Assembly (NCBI RefSeq): GCF_008801835.1
Contig: NZ_VZOW01000001.1
Coordinates: 124,001-188,000 of the forward strand
Direction of reading: 5' to 3'
DNA length: 64,000 bases
Origin: Cupriavidus pauculus
GTDB lineage: Bacteria > Pseudomonadota > Gammaproteobacteria > Burkholderiales > Burkholderiaceae
In this document: positions 1 to 9,917 of the stretch, in pieces
Layout: every line of letters starts with the position of its first letter
How positions within the stretch are numbered: the stretch's first letter is position 1
Program-made: the position numbers and the translations under genes
The notes under the pieces: generated by a model
Seen by the model: the letters and a program-made list of their open reading frames with translations, nothing else
Database searches by the model: none
What the model was told of the DNA's origin: nothing

Positions 1-433
1 GGGGCGGCCAAGCCACGGCGTACAGCAGCTTCATGCCCTGGCGATCCAGAACCTTGTCGGTGACGGGCTTCGACGCCTGCCACAGCTTGTACGATTCCGC
101 ATAGCTGGTGGCCAGGAACGGCACCGCATCGACGCCAAACACCGGGTTTTCGTTGGCCAGCAGCGACATCAGGATCTCGCCCATCTGCACCTGGCCAGTT
201 TGCACGCCGCGCTTGATCTCGTTGGCCTTGAGCAGCGAGCCGTTCGGATGGATGACGATCTTGAGCTTGCCGCCCGTGGCCTTTTCCACATCGTTGGCCA
301 TCTGCTGCAGGTTTTCCGTGTGCAGATTGGTGGCCGGATATCCGGTCGGCAGGTCCCACTTGGTATCCGCCCGTGCCGCCGTGGCGGCCAGCAGCAATGC
401 CGCCGCCGCGACTGCCGTTGCCTTGACTCGCAT
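1..433 (-). CDS. TRAP transporter substrate-binding protein, DctP family (3' end cut by window)
   Basis: Reading the minus strand from ATG at 433 gives about 144 residues before the window edge. There is a Sec signal peptide of about 22 residues (MRVKATAV start, Ala-rich core, cleavage after ARA) and then the start of a DctP fold: W-D-L-P, an N-L-H-T-E-N segment, and a G-G-K-L-K-I-V-I-H-P strand. DctP proteins bind small organic acids in the periplasm and hand them to DctQM permeases. An AGGAGA ribosome-binding site lies just upstream. The amidase at 566-1963 is upstream on the same strand with a 132-bp gap, so co-transcription is likely. No permease gene is visible because the window ends here. 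The family call is firm and the ligand is unknown. Confidence 0.85.
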   Translation of the reverse strand, partial: MRVKATAVAAAALLLAATAARADTKWDLPTGYPATNLHTENLQQMANDVEKATGGKLKIVIHPNGSLLKANEIKRGVQTGQVQMGEILMSLLANENPVFGVDAVPFLATSYAESYKLWQASKPVTDKVLDRQGMKLLYAVAWPP

Positions 434-565
434 CTCGATCTCTCCTGGTGTTTTGCGCGGGGCGCCTGGCCGTACGCGCGGGTTGGCACTACCTGGAACT
501 GCCGCCGCGCAGGTCGCGGATGTATGCGACATGGCGCGGTACTGCGGTCACGGCAAGGAGGTGGC

Positions 566-1963
566 TCAGCCCCCGCGCGGTGACGGTTGAACGATCGATT
601 CCAATGCAAGGGCCGTGCCCAATAGTTGCGCGTCGCGCATCGGCCCGTGCGAGAGCATCAGCCCGACCGGCAGTTCGTCGCTTGCCTGGCACGGCAGCGA
701 CACCGAGCAGCCGTCGAGAAAATTGAACACGGATGTATTGCGCAGCAGCAGCCCGTTGGTGCGCACGAACAGCGCGTCGTCTGCCACCAGCGGGGCGATC
801 GGCGGCGCCACCATCGGCACCGTGGGACACACCACCGCGTCGAACGGCGCCAGTCGCGCGGTCATGCGCGCAATCCAGTCCAGCCGCGCGCGATGCAAGG
901 CGATATAGTCGGCCGCGCTCATCTGCGCGCCGCGCTCGATGCGCATCAGCACGCGTGGGTCATAGCGATCACGATGCGTGGCAATCAGCGCTCGATGATG
1001 CGCGAAGGCTTCCGGTGCGGAAAAACCGCCCGCGGCATTGAGCGCGGCCAGTTCGTTCAGCTCCGGCATGTCCACGTGCTCGATGCGCACGCCTGCCGCC
1101 GACAGCCGACCCATGGCCCGGTCGAACGCGCGCGACACCGTCTCGTCGAGGTCGTCGAGCACAAGCTGGCGCGGAATCGCCAGCCGGATCGCGGCAGGCG
1201 CGGTCACGGCGGGGATCACCGCATCGTCGGCGATTACGCTGTCGACGGCAATGCAATCAGCCAGCGTGCGCGCCATCGCGCAAGCGGTGTCCAGCGTGTA
1301 CGACAGCGGGTAGGCGCCGGTAAGCGGCACGCGGCGCGCCGTGGGCTTGTAGCCCGTGATGCCGCACAGCGCAGCGGGAATGCGGATCGACCCGCCCGTA
1401 TCGCTGCCCAGCGCGGCGACGGCCGAACCGATGGCGACCGACACTGCCGCGCCGGACGACGATCCGCCCGGAATGCGTGCAACGGCTGCGTCGCACGGGT
1501 TCACCGGTGTACCGAAATGGGGATTGATGCCGACGCCCGAGAAGGCAAATTCGGTCATGTTGGTGCGGCCGACCAACGCCGCGCCGACCGCGCGTAGCCG
1601 CGCCACGACGGTGGCGTCCCCAGCGGCCGGTGCGGCGTCATGGCGCGCGGCCGACGCAGCGCGCGTGACTTCGCCGGCCACGTCGTACAGATCCTTGATC
1701 GAAACCGGCAGCCCGGCCAGCGGATGCAAAGGCTTGCCGGCAGCCGCGGCGGCATCGGCTGCGCGCGCCACCTGGCTGGCGGCCGCGAACGTCTGGTGCA
1801 GGTAGACCGCGCGTCCGGCTTCGCTTTGCGCGCGCGCCGCGGCGTGCGCGATCAGCCCGGCACGGTCGACCACGCCGGTGCGCAGCGCGGTGTGAAGCGA
1901 TTCCAGCGATTCCAGCGATTGGAGAGGTTGGGGCGATTCCGGTGATTCAGCGTGAGGCAGCAT
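566..1963 (-). CDS. Amidase signature family hydrolase
   Basis: A 465-residue amidase-signature enzyme that hydrolyses an amide (R-CO-NH2 to acid plus ammonia). The Ser-cisSer-Lys triad can be placed: Lys90 in the S-I-K-D motif, cis-Ser168 at the start of the G-G-S-S-S-G loop, and nucleophile Ser192 in D-T-G-G-S-I-R. Length fits the GatA/AtzF-like group. There is no GatB or GatC nearby, so it is probably a catabolic amidase and not the tRNA amidotransferase subunit. The TRAP binding protein downstream suggests uptake of an amide or the corresponding acid. The N-terminus carries a short E-S-L-E-S-L repeat encoded by three 9-bp units at 1897-1920. Substrate unknown. Confidence 0.85.
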   Translation of the reverse strand: MLPHAESPESPQPLQSLESLESLHTALRTGVVDRAGLIAHAAARAQSEAGRAVYLHQTFAAASQVARAADAAAAAGKPLHPLAGLPVSIKDLYDVAGEVTRAASAARHDAAPAAGDATVVARLRAVGAALVGRTNMTEFAFSGVGINPHFGTPVNPCDAAVARIPGGSSSGAAVSVAIGSAVAALGSDTGGSIRIPAALCGITGYKPTARRVPLTGAYPLSYTLDTACAMARTLADCIAVDSVIADDAVIPAVTAPAAIRLAIPRQLVLDDLDETVSRAFDRAMGRLSAAGVRIEHVDMPELNELAALNAAGGFSAPEAFAHHRALIATHRDRYDPRVLMRIERGAQMSAADYIALHRARLDWIARMTARLAPFDAVVCPTVPMVAPPIAPLVADDALFVRTNGLLLRNTSVFNFLDGCSVSLPCQASDELPVGLMLSHGPMRDAQLLGTALALESIVQPSPRGG

Positions 1964-2075
1964 GCGCGATTAACCATCTGAAGGGCGTCGCGGAACCGGA
2001 CCGCATTCACGCATTGCCTCGGTGAAATAAGGTATTCATGCTCATAATTCGCCGATAAACTGTCAAGCTGAAATT

Positions 2076-2094
2076 GCCCGAAGCCGCTTCGGGC
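2076..2094. other. Short hairpin in the leader between divergent genes
   Basis: GCCCGAA and TTCGGGC flank a five-base GCCGC loop, followed by CTTTC on the plus strand. It lies in the 186-bp space between the divergent amidase and winged-helix genes, about 55 bases before the latter's start. It could be a weak intrinsic terminator or attenuator in that leader. The T-tract is only three bases, so the role is unproven. Confidence 0.4.
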
Positions 2095-2149
2095 TTTCAC
2101 CTATCGCCATTCCTATCGTCACCCCCTCGTCTCAGCTACGGAGATTTCC

Positions 2150-2737
2150 ATGGCCCGCAAGCCCGCCCCGGTCCGCCAGCCAGACGCCGCATCCGACGCC
2201 GGCGCCGGCCGGGCCGCGCCGCTAGCGCGCGCCCCAGGCGTGAACATCGTCTCGTCCTCGCATCTGGTGTCCGTGCGCAGTCCGGAATTGTCCGAGTTCG
2301 AATTCGGCCTGAATACCGCCTACAACGCCTACAGCCGCTGGGTGGTGCGCTGCATGGGCGCGGCCGGCGTGCGCGACCTGACCTTCCTCGATGTGCTGGT
2401 GCTGCACCATGTGAACCATCGCGGGCGCGCCAAGCGGCTGGCCGATATCTGCTTCGTGCTCAACGTCGAGGACACACATCTGGTGACGTATTCGCTGAAG
2501 AAACTCGTCGGCCTGGACCTGGTGGCCGGCGAACGCGTCGGCAAGGAGGCCACCTACGCCACCACCGTCGCCGGCGCCGCCGCGTGCGCCAAATACCGGG
2601 AGATCCGCGAGCAGTGCCTGACCAGCAATTTCACCGAAGGCAGCGAAGAAAACGTCGAAATCGGCGAACTGGCACGCCTGCTGCGCGTGCTGACCGGCCT
2701 GTACGAGCAGGCCGCGCGCTCGGCAACGTCACTCTGA
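2150..2737 (+). CDS. Winged-helix (MarR-like) transcriptional regulator
   Basis: A 195-residue protein. Residues 1-40 are a low-complexity Ala/Pro/Arg tail. The rest reads as a MarR-like winged helix: a helical dimerisation start (about 45-75), a helix-turn-helix around L-A-D-I-C-F-V-L-N-V-E-D-T-H-L-V-T-Y-S-L-K-K-L, and a wing after D-L-V-A-G-E-R. It probably binds DNA as a dimer. It is transcribed away from the amidase/TRAP pair, an arrangement common for a local regulator, so it may control that pair. That link is inference. The start is chosen for the ATG at 2150 after GGAGATTTCC. Confidence 0.75.
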   Translation: MARKPAPVRQPDAASDAGAGRAAPLARAPGVNIVSSSHLVSVRSPELSEFEFGLNTAYNAYSRWVVRCMGAAGVRDLTFLDVLVLHHVNHRGRAKRLADICFVLNVEDTHLVTYSLKKLVGLDLVAGERVGKEATYATTVAGAAACAKYREIREQCLTSNFTEGSEENVEIGELARLLRVLTGLYEQAARSATSL

Positions 2738-2881
2738 AGGGCGCCGCAAGCCGGTCTGCGGCCACGCACGGCGGTCTGCGCCGGGCGCCGGATCCGCCAC
2801 CGGCGGGCGTTGGCGGCCGGTTTTCGCCTCGCCAATCTCCGCCGGTTCATTGCGCAATGCAAAAAGCGGGCCGCAACAAGG

Positions 2882-2887
2882 TACAAT
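2882..2887 (+). promoter_or_regulatory. Candidate -10 element for purL
   Basis: TACAAT matches the sigma-70 -10 consensus at five of six positions and lies about 90 bases before the purL ATG. I see no good -35 hexamer 16-18 bases upstream, so the call is tentative. The rest of the 236-bp gap (2738-2973) is GC-rich and shows no operator I recognise. Confidence 0.3.
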
Positions 2888-2973
2888 AGCGGCTTCCCGC
2901 CAGCCGGCATTCCATTCAGCAGTGTCGGCGGCCGCCTGCCCCGACCCTCCTTCGCCTCCTGACCGTACCGATC

Positions 2974-5900
2974 ATGGCGCATTTCTCGTGCTTCCCCGGC
3001 GCTTTGGCGCTTTCTGCCTTCCGTCAGCAACGCCTGCTTGCCGCTCTCCAACAAATCGACGCCGATATTGAATCCGTGCACGGCCAGTTCGTGCATTTTG
3101 TCGATTCGGACACGCCGCTTTCCGCCGAAGATCAGTCGCGCATCGGCGCCATGCTGACCTACGGCGCGCCGTTCCCGGCCCAGACCGAGGGCGACCGCTT
3201 CGTGGTGATCCCGCGTTTTGGCACGATCTCGCCGTGGGCCAGCAAGGCCACCGACATCGCCCACAACTGCGGCCTGACGCACGTGCATCGCATCGAGCGC
3301 GGCATCGAGATCACGGTGATCTGCAAGAAGGGCCTGCTGCGTGGCCGCAAGTCGCTCGACGCCGGTACGCGCGCCGCCGTGGCCGCGCACCTGTTCGATC
3401 GCATGACCGAAACCGTCGTCGCCTCGCGCGAGGAGGCGGCCGGCCTGTTCCAGGAGCTGCCTGCGAAGCCGCTGCAGTTCGTCGACATTTCGGCTGGCCG
3501 CAGCGCGCTGGTCGAGGCCAACACCGCGATGGGTCTGGCGCTGTCCGAGGACGAAATCGACTATCTGCTGGAGAATTACGGCAAGCTCGGCCGCAATCCC
3601 ACCGATGTCGAGCTGATGATGTTCGCGCAGGCCAACAGCGAGCATTGCCGCCACAAGATCTTCAATGCCACGTGGACCATCGACGGCGTTGCGCAGGACA
3701 AATCGCTGTTTGCGATGATCCGCAATACGCACCAGTTGAATCCGCAGGGCTCGATCGTCGCCTATTCGGACAATTCGGCCGTGATGGAAGGCGATGTCGC
3801 CGAGCGCTGGTTCCCGCGCGGCGCGGACCAGAAGTACGGTCGCCATGAAGCGCTGACCCACACGCTGATGAAGGTGGAAACCCATAACCACCCGACCGCG
3901 ATCTCGCCGTTCCCGGGCGCATCGACTGGCGCTGGCGGCGAAATCCGCGACGAAGGCGCGACCGGCCGCGGCGCGAAGCCCAAGGCTGGCCTGACGGGCT
4001 TTACGGTGTCCAACCTGATGCTGCCCGATGCGGTCGAAGCGTGGGAAAACGCGCGCGACGCGGCCCAGCCTGTGGCGCACCGCAATCCCGACGACAAGCC
4101 CCGCGTGACCGGCAAACCGGACCGCATCGCATCGCCGCTGCAGATCATGATCGAAGGGCCGCTCGGCGGCGCGGCGTTCAACAACGAGTTCGGCCGCGCC
4201 AACCTGGGCGGTTATTTCCGCGTCTACGAGCAGAACGTGGGCGGCACCGTGCGCGGCTATCACAAGCCGATCATGATCGCCGGCGGCATCGGCAATATCG
4301 ATGCGAACCACACCCACAAGAACCCGCTGCCCCCGGGCACGCTGCTGATCCAGCTGGGCGGACCCGGCATGCGCATCGGCATGGGCGGCGGCGCCGCCAG
4401 CTCGATGGCGACCGGCACCAACACGGCCGATCTCGATTTCGACTCCGTGCAGCGCGGCAACCCCGAAATGGAGCGCCGTGCGCAGGAAGTGATCAACGCC
4501 TGCTGGCAGCTTGGCGAAGACAACCCGATCCTGTCGATCCACGACGTCGGCGCTGGCGGTATTTCGAACGCCTTCCCGGAACTGGTGGATGGCGCCGGCC
4601 GCGGCGCGCGCTTCGACCTGCGCCAGGTGCATCTGGAAGAATCCGGCCTGTCGCCGGCGGAAATCTGGTGCAACGAGTCGCAAGAGCGCTACGTGCTGGC
4701 GATCGCCCCGAACGACCTGCCGCGCTTCCAGGCCATGTGCGAACGCGAGCGCTCGCCGTTCGCCGTAGTCGGCATCGCCACGGAAGAAAAGCAGTTGCAG
4801 CTGGTGGACGCCAGCGTGGACGCCGCGCTCAAGGAGCACTATCCGGTAGACATGCCGATGGACGTGCTGCTGGGCAAGCCGCCGCGCATGCACCGTGACG
4901 TGCAGCGCGTGGCGCAGGAACTGCCGCCGGTCGATGTCACCGGCATCTCGCTGGAACAGGCGGTGCGCGATGTGCTGCGTCATCCGACCGTGGCCAGCAA
5001 GTCGTTCCTGATCACGATCGGCGACCGGACCGTGGGCGGCATGAATGCGCGCGACCAGATGGTCGGACCGTGGCAGGTGCCGGTGGCCGACGTGGCGGTG
5101 ACCACGCTCGACTATAAGGGCCGCGCCGGCGAGGCAATGACGATGGGCGAGCGCACCCCGCTGGCCGTGATCGACGCGCCGGCTTCGGGACGCATGGCCG
5201 TTGGCGAGGCGCTGACGAACCTGGCCGCCGCGCCGGTAAAGAGCCTCGACAAGGTCAAGCTGTCGGCCAACTGGATGGCGGCCTGCGGCGTGGCCGGCGA
5301 AGACGCGAAACTGTACGACACGGTTCACGCGGTCGGCATGGAACTGTGCCCCGCGCTTGGCATCAGCATCCCGGTGGGCAAGGATTCGCTGTCGATGCGC
5401 ACCAAATGGAGCGATGCCGATGGCGACAAGGAAGTGGTCGCGCCGGTGTCGCTGATCATTTCGGCTTTCGCTGCCGTCGATGACGTCAACAAGACCCTGA
5501 CGCCGCAATTGCGCACCGACCTGGGCGACAGCGTGCTGATCGCCATCGATCTGGGCCGCGCCAAGAACCGCATGGGCGGCAGCATCCTTGCGCAGGTGTC
5601 GCAGCAGGTGGGCGATCGCGCGCCGGACGTCGACAATCCGGAAGACCTGAAGAATTTCTTCAACGTCATCCAGCGCCTGAACCGCGCAGGCAAGCTGCTG
5701 GCCTACCACGACCGCTCGGATGGCGGCCTGATGGCAGCGGTGGCCGAAATGGCGTTTGCCGGCCGTACCGGCGTGTCGCTGAACGTCGACATGCTGACGC
5801 TGGATCCGAACCAGGAACAGGACTACGGCGACGCCAAGAACTGGGCGCAACAGGTTGCCGAACTGCGCAACGACCGCACGCTGCGCGCGCTGTTCTCGGA

Positions 5901-7020
5901 AGAACTGGGTGCCGTGATCCAGGTGCGCACCGAGGAGCGCGACGCGGTGTTCGCGGTGCTGCGCGAGGCTGGGCTCTCGGCCTGCAGCCATGTGATCGGC
6001 AAGCCCAACGCCAACGACCAGATCGAGATCTATCGCGATGCCAAGAAGGTGTTCGGCGCCGCGCGGGCCGACCTGCAGCGCACCTGGAGCGAAGTGAGCT
6101 GGCGTATCGCGCGCCTGCGCGACAATCCGGACTGCGCGGACAGCGAGTACAACCTCTTGCTCGACGCCGCCGATCCCGGCATCAGCCCGGTGCTGACGTT
6201 CGATCCGGCGCAGGACATCGCCGCGCCGTTTATCGCCAGCGGCAGCCGTCCGCGCGTTGCCATCCTGCGCGAGCAGGGCGTCAATTCGCAGATCGAAATG
6301 GCCTACAGCATGGATCTGGCCGGCTTCGATACGGTCGACGTGCATATGAGCGACTTGATCGCCGGCCGCGCCAACCTGACCGATTTCAAGGGCTTTGTGG
6401 CCTGCGGCGGTTTCAGCTACGGCGACGTGCTGGGCGCGGGCGAGGGCTGGGCCAAGACGATCCTGTTCAATGGCCAGATGGCCGAGCAGTTCGCCGCGTT
6501 CTTCAACCGTCAGGACACCTTCGCGCTGGGCGTGTGCAATGGCTGCCAGATGCTGAGCAACCTGGCCCCGATCATTCCGGGCGCCGGCGCATGGCCGAAG
6601 TTCACGCGCAACCAGTCGGAACAGTACGAAGCGCGCTTCGTGACGGTGGAAGTGCAGCAGTCGCCGTCGATTTTCTTTGCCGGCATGGAAGGCAGCCGCA
6701 TCCCGATCGCCGTCGCGCACGGCGAGGGGTTTGCCGATTTCTCGCAGCAGGGCGATATCGGCAAGGTCGACGTGGCGCTTCGGTTCGTCGACAACCGCGG
6801 CGTGGTGACGCAGACGTATCCGCTCAACCCGAATGGATCGCCGCAGGGCATTACGTCGGTGACCACCGGCGATGGGCGCTTCACCGCGCTGATGCCGCAC
6901 CCGGAACGCGTGTTCCGAACCGCCACGATGAGCTGGGCGCCCGATGCGTGGAAGGACATTCCCGATGGCGGCAGCCCGTGGATGCGCATGTTCCGCAACG
7001 CGCGCAAGTGGGTCGGCTGA
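2974..7020 (+). CDS. purL: Phosphoribosylformylglycinamidine synthase (FGAM synthetase), single-chain
   Basis: This enzyme makes FGAM from FGAR, glutamine and ATP, the fourth step of de novo purine synthesis. At 1348 residues it is the large single-chain form: N-terminal and linker domains, two AIRS/PurM-like ATP-binding halves (H-S-E-H-C-R-H-K near 225, and the G-G-A-A-S-S-M glycine-rich region), and a C-terminal glutamine amidotransferase. The amidotransferase triad is visible: Cys1188 in G-V-C-N-G-C-Q, His1309 and Glu1311 in P-H-P-E-R. No inactivating change is seen. It is monocistronic, with a strong terminator 19 bases downstream. purT, another purine gene, lies at 55391-56593. Confidence 0.98.
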   Translation: MAHFSCFPGALALSAFRQQRLLAALQQIDADIESVHGQFVHFVDSDTPLSAEDQSRIGAMLTYGAPFPAQTEGDRFVVIPRFGTISPWASKATDIAHNCGLTHVHRIERGIEITVICKKGLLRGRKSLDAGTRAAVAAHLFDRMTETVVASREEAAGLFQELPAKPLQFVDISAGRSALVEANTAMGLALSEDEIDYLLENYGKLGRNPTDVELMMFAQANSEHCRHKIFNATWTIDGVAQDKSLFAMIRNTHQLNPQGSIVAYSDNSAVMEGDVAERWFPRGADQKYGRHEALTHTLMKVETHNHPTAISPFPGASTGAGGEIRDEGATGRGAKPKAGLTGFTVSNLMLPDAVEAWENARDAAQPVAHRNPDDKPRVTGKPDRIASPLQIMIEGPLGGAAFNNEFGRANLGGYFRVYEQNVGGTVRGYHKPIMIAGGIGNIDANHTHKNPLPPGTLLIQLGGPGMRIGMGGGAASSMATGTNTADLDFDSVQRGNPEMERRAQEVINACWQLGEDNPILSIHDVGAGGISNAFPELVDGAGRGARFDLRQVHLEESGLSPAEIWCNESQERYVLAIAPNDLPRFQAMCERERSPFAVVGIATEEKQLQLVDASVDAALKEHYPVDMPMDVLLGKPPRMHRDVQRVAQELPPVDVTGISLEQAVRDVLRHPTVASKSFLITIGDRTVGGMNARDQMVGPWQVPVADVAVTTLDYKGRAGEAMTMGERTPLAVIDAPASGRMAVGEALTNLAAAPVKSLDKVKLSANWMAACGVAGEDAKLYDTVHAVGMELCPALGISIPVGKDSLSMRTKWSDADGDKEVVAPVSLIISAFAAVDDVNKTLTPQLRTDLGDSVLIAIDLGRAKNRMGGSILAQVSQQVGDRAPDVDNPEDLKNFFNVIQRLNRAGKLLAYHDRSDGGLMAAVAEMAFAGRTGVSLNVDMLTLDPNQEQDYGDAKNWAQQVAELRNDRTLRALFSEELGAVIQVRTEERDAVFAVLREAGLSACSHVIGKPNANDQIEIYRDAKKVFGAARADLQRTWSEVSWRIARLRDNPDCADSEYNLLLDAADPGISPVLTFDPAQDIAAPFIASGSRPRVAILREQGVNSQIEMAYSMDLAGFDTVDVHMSDLIAGRANLTDFKGFVACGGFSYGDVLGAGEGWAKTILFNGQMAEQFAAFFNRQDTFALGVCNGCQMLSNLAPIIPGAGAWPKFTRNQSEQYEARFVTVEVQQSPSIFFAGMEGSRIPIAVAHGEGFADFSQQGDIGKVDVALRFVDNRGVVTQTYPLNPNGSPQGITSVTTGDGRFTALMPHPERVFRTATMSWAPDAWKDIPDGGSPWMRMFRNARKWVG

Positions 7021-7038
7021 CAGGCCCACGCCGAGATG

Positions 7039-7071
7039 AAAAAATGCCCGCTGCAATGGCGGGCATTTTTT
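7039..7071 (+). terminator. Intrinsic terminator after purL
   Basis: A perfect 13-bp inverted repeat: AAAAAATGCCCGC pairs with GCGGGCATTTTTT across a seven-base loop. The A-tract and T-tract are both part of the stem, so it can act in both directions. It ends purL on the plus strand and may also stop transcripts from the minus-strand gene at 7144-7461. Confidence 0.93.
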
Positions 7072-7143
7072 CGTCCGGATGCGGAGGTGGGCGTGCGGCT
7101 TGCGCGGCTTGTGCCCACGGGTAGCGCCGTCGGCGCGGTTATC

Positions 7144-7461
7144 TCAAGCGGCGGGGTTCGGCTGCACCACGGGCCGGATCGGCTCGGCATGCTGGCGCGC
7201 GCTCCATGGCAGGTAGCGCGAGTACAGCAGCCGCAGGCGGTCCGAGCCCGGCGGCACCGGTACCTCGCCGCGCACTTCCATGAAGGCAATGGTGGCTTGC
7301 AGCAACTTGGACTGCGCGTACCGGTCGCGCGCGGGCAGGTGGGGGTGAAGCTGGCGCCAGCGCGAGCCGGTGCATTCGATGTGGGGCATCCCCAATGCGC
7401 AGTAGACGATGCCACTGGAGTAGAGGTGCCACATCTGCCAGTAGCCGCTCGTAACGCCCAT
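7144..7461 (-). CDS. Conserved hypothetical protein, 105 aa
   Basis: I do not recognise the family. The 105-residue product begins MGVTSGYWQMWHLYSSG and is rich in Trp, Tyr, His and Arg. It has no signal peptide or transmembrane helix, and its C-terminal 20 residues are rich in Pro. It lies between two intrinsic terminators (7039-7071 and 7608-7636), so it is its own transcription unit. On the minus strand GAGGAAATTTGAGTC precedes the ATG at 7461, an acceptable though slightly long ribosome-binding spacing. The bounded unit and start signal support a real gene. The function is unknown. Confidence 0.6.
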   Translation of the reverse strand: MGVTSGYWQMWHLYSSGIVYCALGMPHIECTGSRWRQLHPHLPARDRYAQSKLLQATIAFMEVRGEVPVPPGSDRLRLLYSRYLPWSARQHAEPIRPVVQPNPAA

Positions 7462-7607
7462 GACTCAAATTTCCTCGTTTTGCCGATTGGACACCGATGG
7501 CGCGGCGGCCCCGGACGATGGCTTCGATATTACCGAGAGCCACGCGCCGAGAAAACAAGGCAATAGTGTCGATGTGTGCCGAAGCCCGCACGATGGCAAA
7601 TGGGCAT

Positions 7608-7636
7608 AAAAAAACCGGCGCAGTGGCGCCGGTTTT
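7608..7636 (-). terminator. Intrinsic terminator of ppiC
   Basis: Perfect 11-bp stem (7611-7621 with 7626-7636) around an AGTG loop. Read on the minus strand it is followed by a run of seven T. It sits 20 bases past the ppiC stop. Confidence 0.92.
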
Positions 7637-7656
7637 CATGTCCAGTGCAACACCGC

Positions 7657-8451
7657 TTACTGGATTTTTGCCTTGTCCTTGATCGACTTCATCATCGCCT
7701 GGAATTGCTCGCGCTGCCAGGCCTGGTCGCCCATCAGCATCTGCTGCAACTGCGGCTTCACTTCCTCGAACGACGGGATCTTCGCGTCGCGCGTGTCCAC
7801 CAGCTCGATGATGTGCCAGCCAAACTGCGTCTTGACCGGCGTATCGGTCATCTGACCCTTCTTCAGGCCGGTCATCGCGGCCGAGAACTCGGGCACGTAG
7901 CTGCTGCTGTTGGCCCAGTCCAGGTCGCCGCCATTGGCTGCCGATCCGGTGTCCTTCGACGAAGCCTTGGCGACGTCCTCGAACTTGGCGCCGGCCTTGA
8001 TCTTGGCGATCAGCGCCTTGGCGTCGGCTTCCTTCTCCACGAGGATGTGGCGGGCATGGTATTCCTTGCCGTTGCCGAACTGCGACTTGATCTTGTCGTA
8101 TTGCTTGCGCAGTTCGTCGTCGTTGGCGCCGTGGGTGCGGACGTAGTCCTCGAATACCGCGCCGGCCAGCACATTCAGGCGTGCCTGTTCCAGTTGCTCC
8201 TGAATATCGGGGCGCTGCGTGATGCCACGCTTGTTGGCTTCCTGCAGCAGCAGTTCCCGGTCGATCAGCATGGTGCGGGCACGGTCGCGCAGTTCCGGCG
8301 AGGAGGGCTGGCCGGTTCCGGCAATCAGCTTGTCCACCTTGGCCGACGGGATGGGCTTGCCATTCACAACGGCGGCGTTCTGGGCGATTGCGGGCAGGCT
8401 GCCAGCAGCGAGCACAGCCGCCAGGCTGAACGAGAGGACGGTGGTCTTCAT
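7657..8451 (-). CDS. Parvulin-type peptidyl-prolyl cis-trans isomerase (SurA/PpiC-like), periplasmic
   Basis: A 264-residue periplasmic foldase. The signal peptide starts MKTTVLSFSLAAVLAAG and cleaves near AIA-Q. A SurA-type helical N-domain follows (D-R-E-L-L-L-Q-E-A). The parvulin rotamase domain (about 130-225) has H-A-R-H-I-L-V and ends W-H-I-I-E-L-V. The C-terminus is a long helix. The start is set at the ATG of this signal peptide; the frame stays open upstream but would run into bolA. bolA ends 4 bases upstream, so the two are co-transcribed. It catalyses X-Pro isomerisation in secreted or outer-membrane proteins. The family is certain; its exact client set is not. Confidence 0.92.
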   Translation of the reverse strand: MKTTVLSFSLAAVLAAGSLPAIAQNAAVVNGKPIPSAKVDKLIAGTGQPSSPELRDRARTMLIDRELLLQEANKRGITQRPDIQEQLEQARLNVLAGAVFEDYVRTHGANDDELRKQYDKIKSQFGNGKEYHARHILVEKEADAKALIAKIKAGAKFEDVAKASSKDTGSAANGGDLDWANSSSYVPEFSAAMTGLKKGQMTDTPVKTQFGWHIIELVDTRDAKIPSFEEVKPQLQQMLMGDQAWQREQFQAMMKSIKDKAKIQ

Positions 8452-8455
8452 GGAG

Positions 8456-8770
8456 TCAGATCTGAGAGTTGCGAGTAGCGTCGCGTGATGCTTCGCGGGA
8501 TTGATATTCTTGGTCGGTGTATGCGCTGACGGCCAGCGCATGGATTTGCGAGGGGAACAGTTCGCGCAGCGCATCATACACCATACGATGGCGCGTCACG
8601 CGCGAATGCCCGGCGAACCGCTCGCTGACGATCAGGACGTTGTAATGTCCCCCGCCCGACGCCGCTCCGGCGTGCCCGGCATGGGCCGCGCTGTCGTCGT
8701 GCACGTTCAGGTGTGTGGGGGCCAGCGCTGCGCGGAGCAGCGCCTCGATGGTGGCGGGATCGGCTGCCAT
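8456..8770 (-). CDS. BolA family protein
   Basis: A 104-residue BolA-fold protein with the conserved run H-Y-N-V-L-I-V-S-E-R-F-A-G-H-S-R-V-T-R-H-R-M-V-Y. BolA proteins act with monothiol glutaredoxins in iron-sulfur and iron trafficking and sometimes affect cell shape. A His-Gly-Ala-rich insert (about 27-43) sits before the core. The start is placed at 8770 (MAADPATIE). An ATG 15 bases upstream is also possible. It lies between yciB and ppiC, with a 4-bp gap to ppiC. Confidence 0.9.
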   Translation of the reverse strand: MAADPATIEALLRAALAPTHLNVHDDSAAHAGHAGAASGGGHYNVLIVSERFAGHSRVTRHRMVYDALRELFPSQIHALAVSAYTDQEYQSREASRDATRNSQI

Positions 8771-8812
8771 CCGGATTCCTTGCAAATGGGGTGAGGGCGG
8801 AAAGCCAGCCGG

Positions 8813-9367
8813 TCAGTCCGGACGGCCGTTCTGGGAAGGGGTTTCCTGGATATGGCGCGACAGCCAGATGCTTTGCGCCACGATGAACACCAGCATCAGG
8901 CCCATGCTGCCGAACAGCTTGAAGTTGACCCACGTGTCGGTGGAAAACTGATAGGCGACATACAGGTTCAGCGCGCCCATGGCAGCGAAGAACACGGCCC
9001 AGGCCGTGTTGAGCCGGCCCCACATCGGATCGGGCAGTGTTACCTGCTTTTCCATCATGGCGCGGATCAGATTCTTGCGCCAGCCGATCACCGAGCCGAT
9101 CAGCGTGACCGCGAACAGCCAGTACAGCACGGTCGGCTTCCATTTGATGAAGGTGTCGTTGTGCAGCACGATCGTCGCGCCGCCGAACACACCGATGATG
9201 GCCAGACTGACCCATTGCATCGGCTCGACCTTGCCGTGCCGGAAGCGCACCCAGGCGATTTGCAGCACCGTGGCGCCGATGGCGACGGCGGTTGCCGGAT
9301 AGATGCCGAACAGCTTGAAAGCGACGAAAAACAGGATGACCGGGAAGAGGTCGAAGAGAAATTTCAT
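8813..9367 (-). CDS. yciB: Inner membrane septation protein A (YciB)
   Basis: A 184-residue integral membrane protein with about five hydrophobic segments. It starts [23 protein letters not shown], the typical YciB (IspZ) N-terminus, and has [19 protein letters not shown] and W-V-N-F-K-L-F-G motifs. Family members are linked to intracellular septation and envelope biogenesis. It is followed by bolA and ppiC with short gaps, and the three are probably one transcript. Confidence 0.94.
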   Translation of the reverse strand: MKFLFDLFPVILFFVAFKLFGIYPATAVAIGATVLQIAWVRFRHGKVEPMQWVSLAIIGVFGGATIVLHNDTFIKWKPTVLYWLFAVTLIGSVIGWRKNLIRAMMEKQVTLPDPMWGRLNTAWAVFFAAMGALNLYVAYQFSTDTWVNFKLFGSMGLMLVFIVAQSIWLSRHIQETPSQNGRPD

Positions 9368-9461
9368 GCGGGCCAGGGCTGATAGGCAAGACCGGCCGAC
9401 GGCCGGGCTTGCTGGCGATCCGCGTGGCGGATCGGACGAGGCGTCCCGGGTGCGGGTGGCT

Positions 9462-9869
9462 TCACCCGCGGTCGGCCGGATCGCGATCGTCGAATTTTAG
9501 CGCAGCCGAGTTGATGCAATAGCGCAAACCGGTTGGCGCGGGGCCGTCCTCGAACACATGTCCCAGGTGGCTGCCGCATTCCTTGCAGCGCACTTCCACG
9601 CGCGTCATGCCGTGCGTATGGTCGACATGTTCGGAAATTACCTCGCCGTTGATGGGCCGGAAGTAGCTCGGCCAGCCGCATCCGGCGTCGAACTTGGTGG
9701 CCGATTCGAACAGCGGCGTGCCGCAGCCCACGCAATGGTAGATGCCCTGGTCCCAGTGGTCCCAGTAGCGGCCCGTGAAGGGGCGTTCGGTGGCCGCTTC
9801 GCGCGTCACACGGTATTCGATATCGGACAACTGCTCACGCCATTCGGCGTCGGTCTTGGTGGTGGTCAT
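9462..9869 (-). CDS. msrB: Peptide-methionine (R)-S-oxide reductase
   Basis: A 135-residue MsrB that reduces methionine-R-sulfoxide in oxidised proteins. The two zinc CXXC pairs are present (C-V-G-C and C-K-E-C), as are G-W-P-S-Y-F and the catalytic Cys in R-Y-C-I-N-S-A-A-L. No signal peptide, so cytosolic. It lies directly downstream of selO on the same strand (48-bp gap). SelO is a redox-linked AMPylase, so the pairing suggests a shared oxidative-stress role. Confidence 0.96.
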   Translation of the reverse strand: MTTTKTDAEWREQLSDIEYRVTREAATERPFTGRYWDHWDQGIYHCVGCGTPLFESATKFDAGCGWPSYFRPINGEVISEHVDHTHGMTRVEVRCKECGSHLGHVFEDGPAPTGLRYCINSAALKFDDRDPADRG

Positions 9870-9917
9870 CTCGCTTCCTGTTTCGTGGTCGAGGGTGCAA
9901 GGCGGTTTGGGGTGCTG

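Noticed and set aside
1897-1920. Three 9-bp GCGATTCCA-like units as a mobile repeat
   Set aside because: They are in frame within the amidase N-terminus and encode a short Glu-Ser-Leu repeat, so a simple coding repeat explains them.
566-1963. Amidase as GatA subunit of the tRNA amidotransferase
   Set aside because: No gatB or gatC nearby, and the neighbour is a TRAP binding protein, which fits a catabolic amidase.
2738-2973. Purine riboswitch or PurR box before purL
   Set aside because: I see no purine aptamer junction sequence and no PurR-type palindrome; only a weak -10 can be pointed to.
2554-7056. A 1500-residue open frame on the minus strand
   Set aside because: It lies entirely antisense to purL. 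Its translation is rich in His, Arg and Ala with no recognisable domain, the mark of a shadow frame in high-GC coding DNA.
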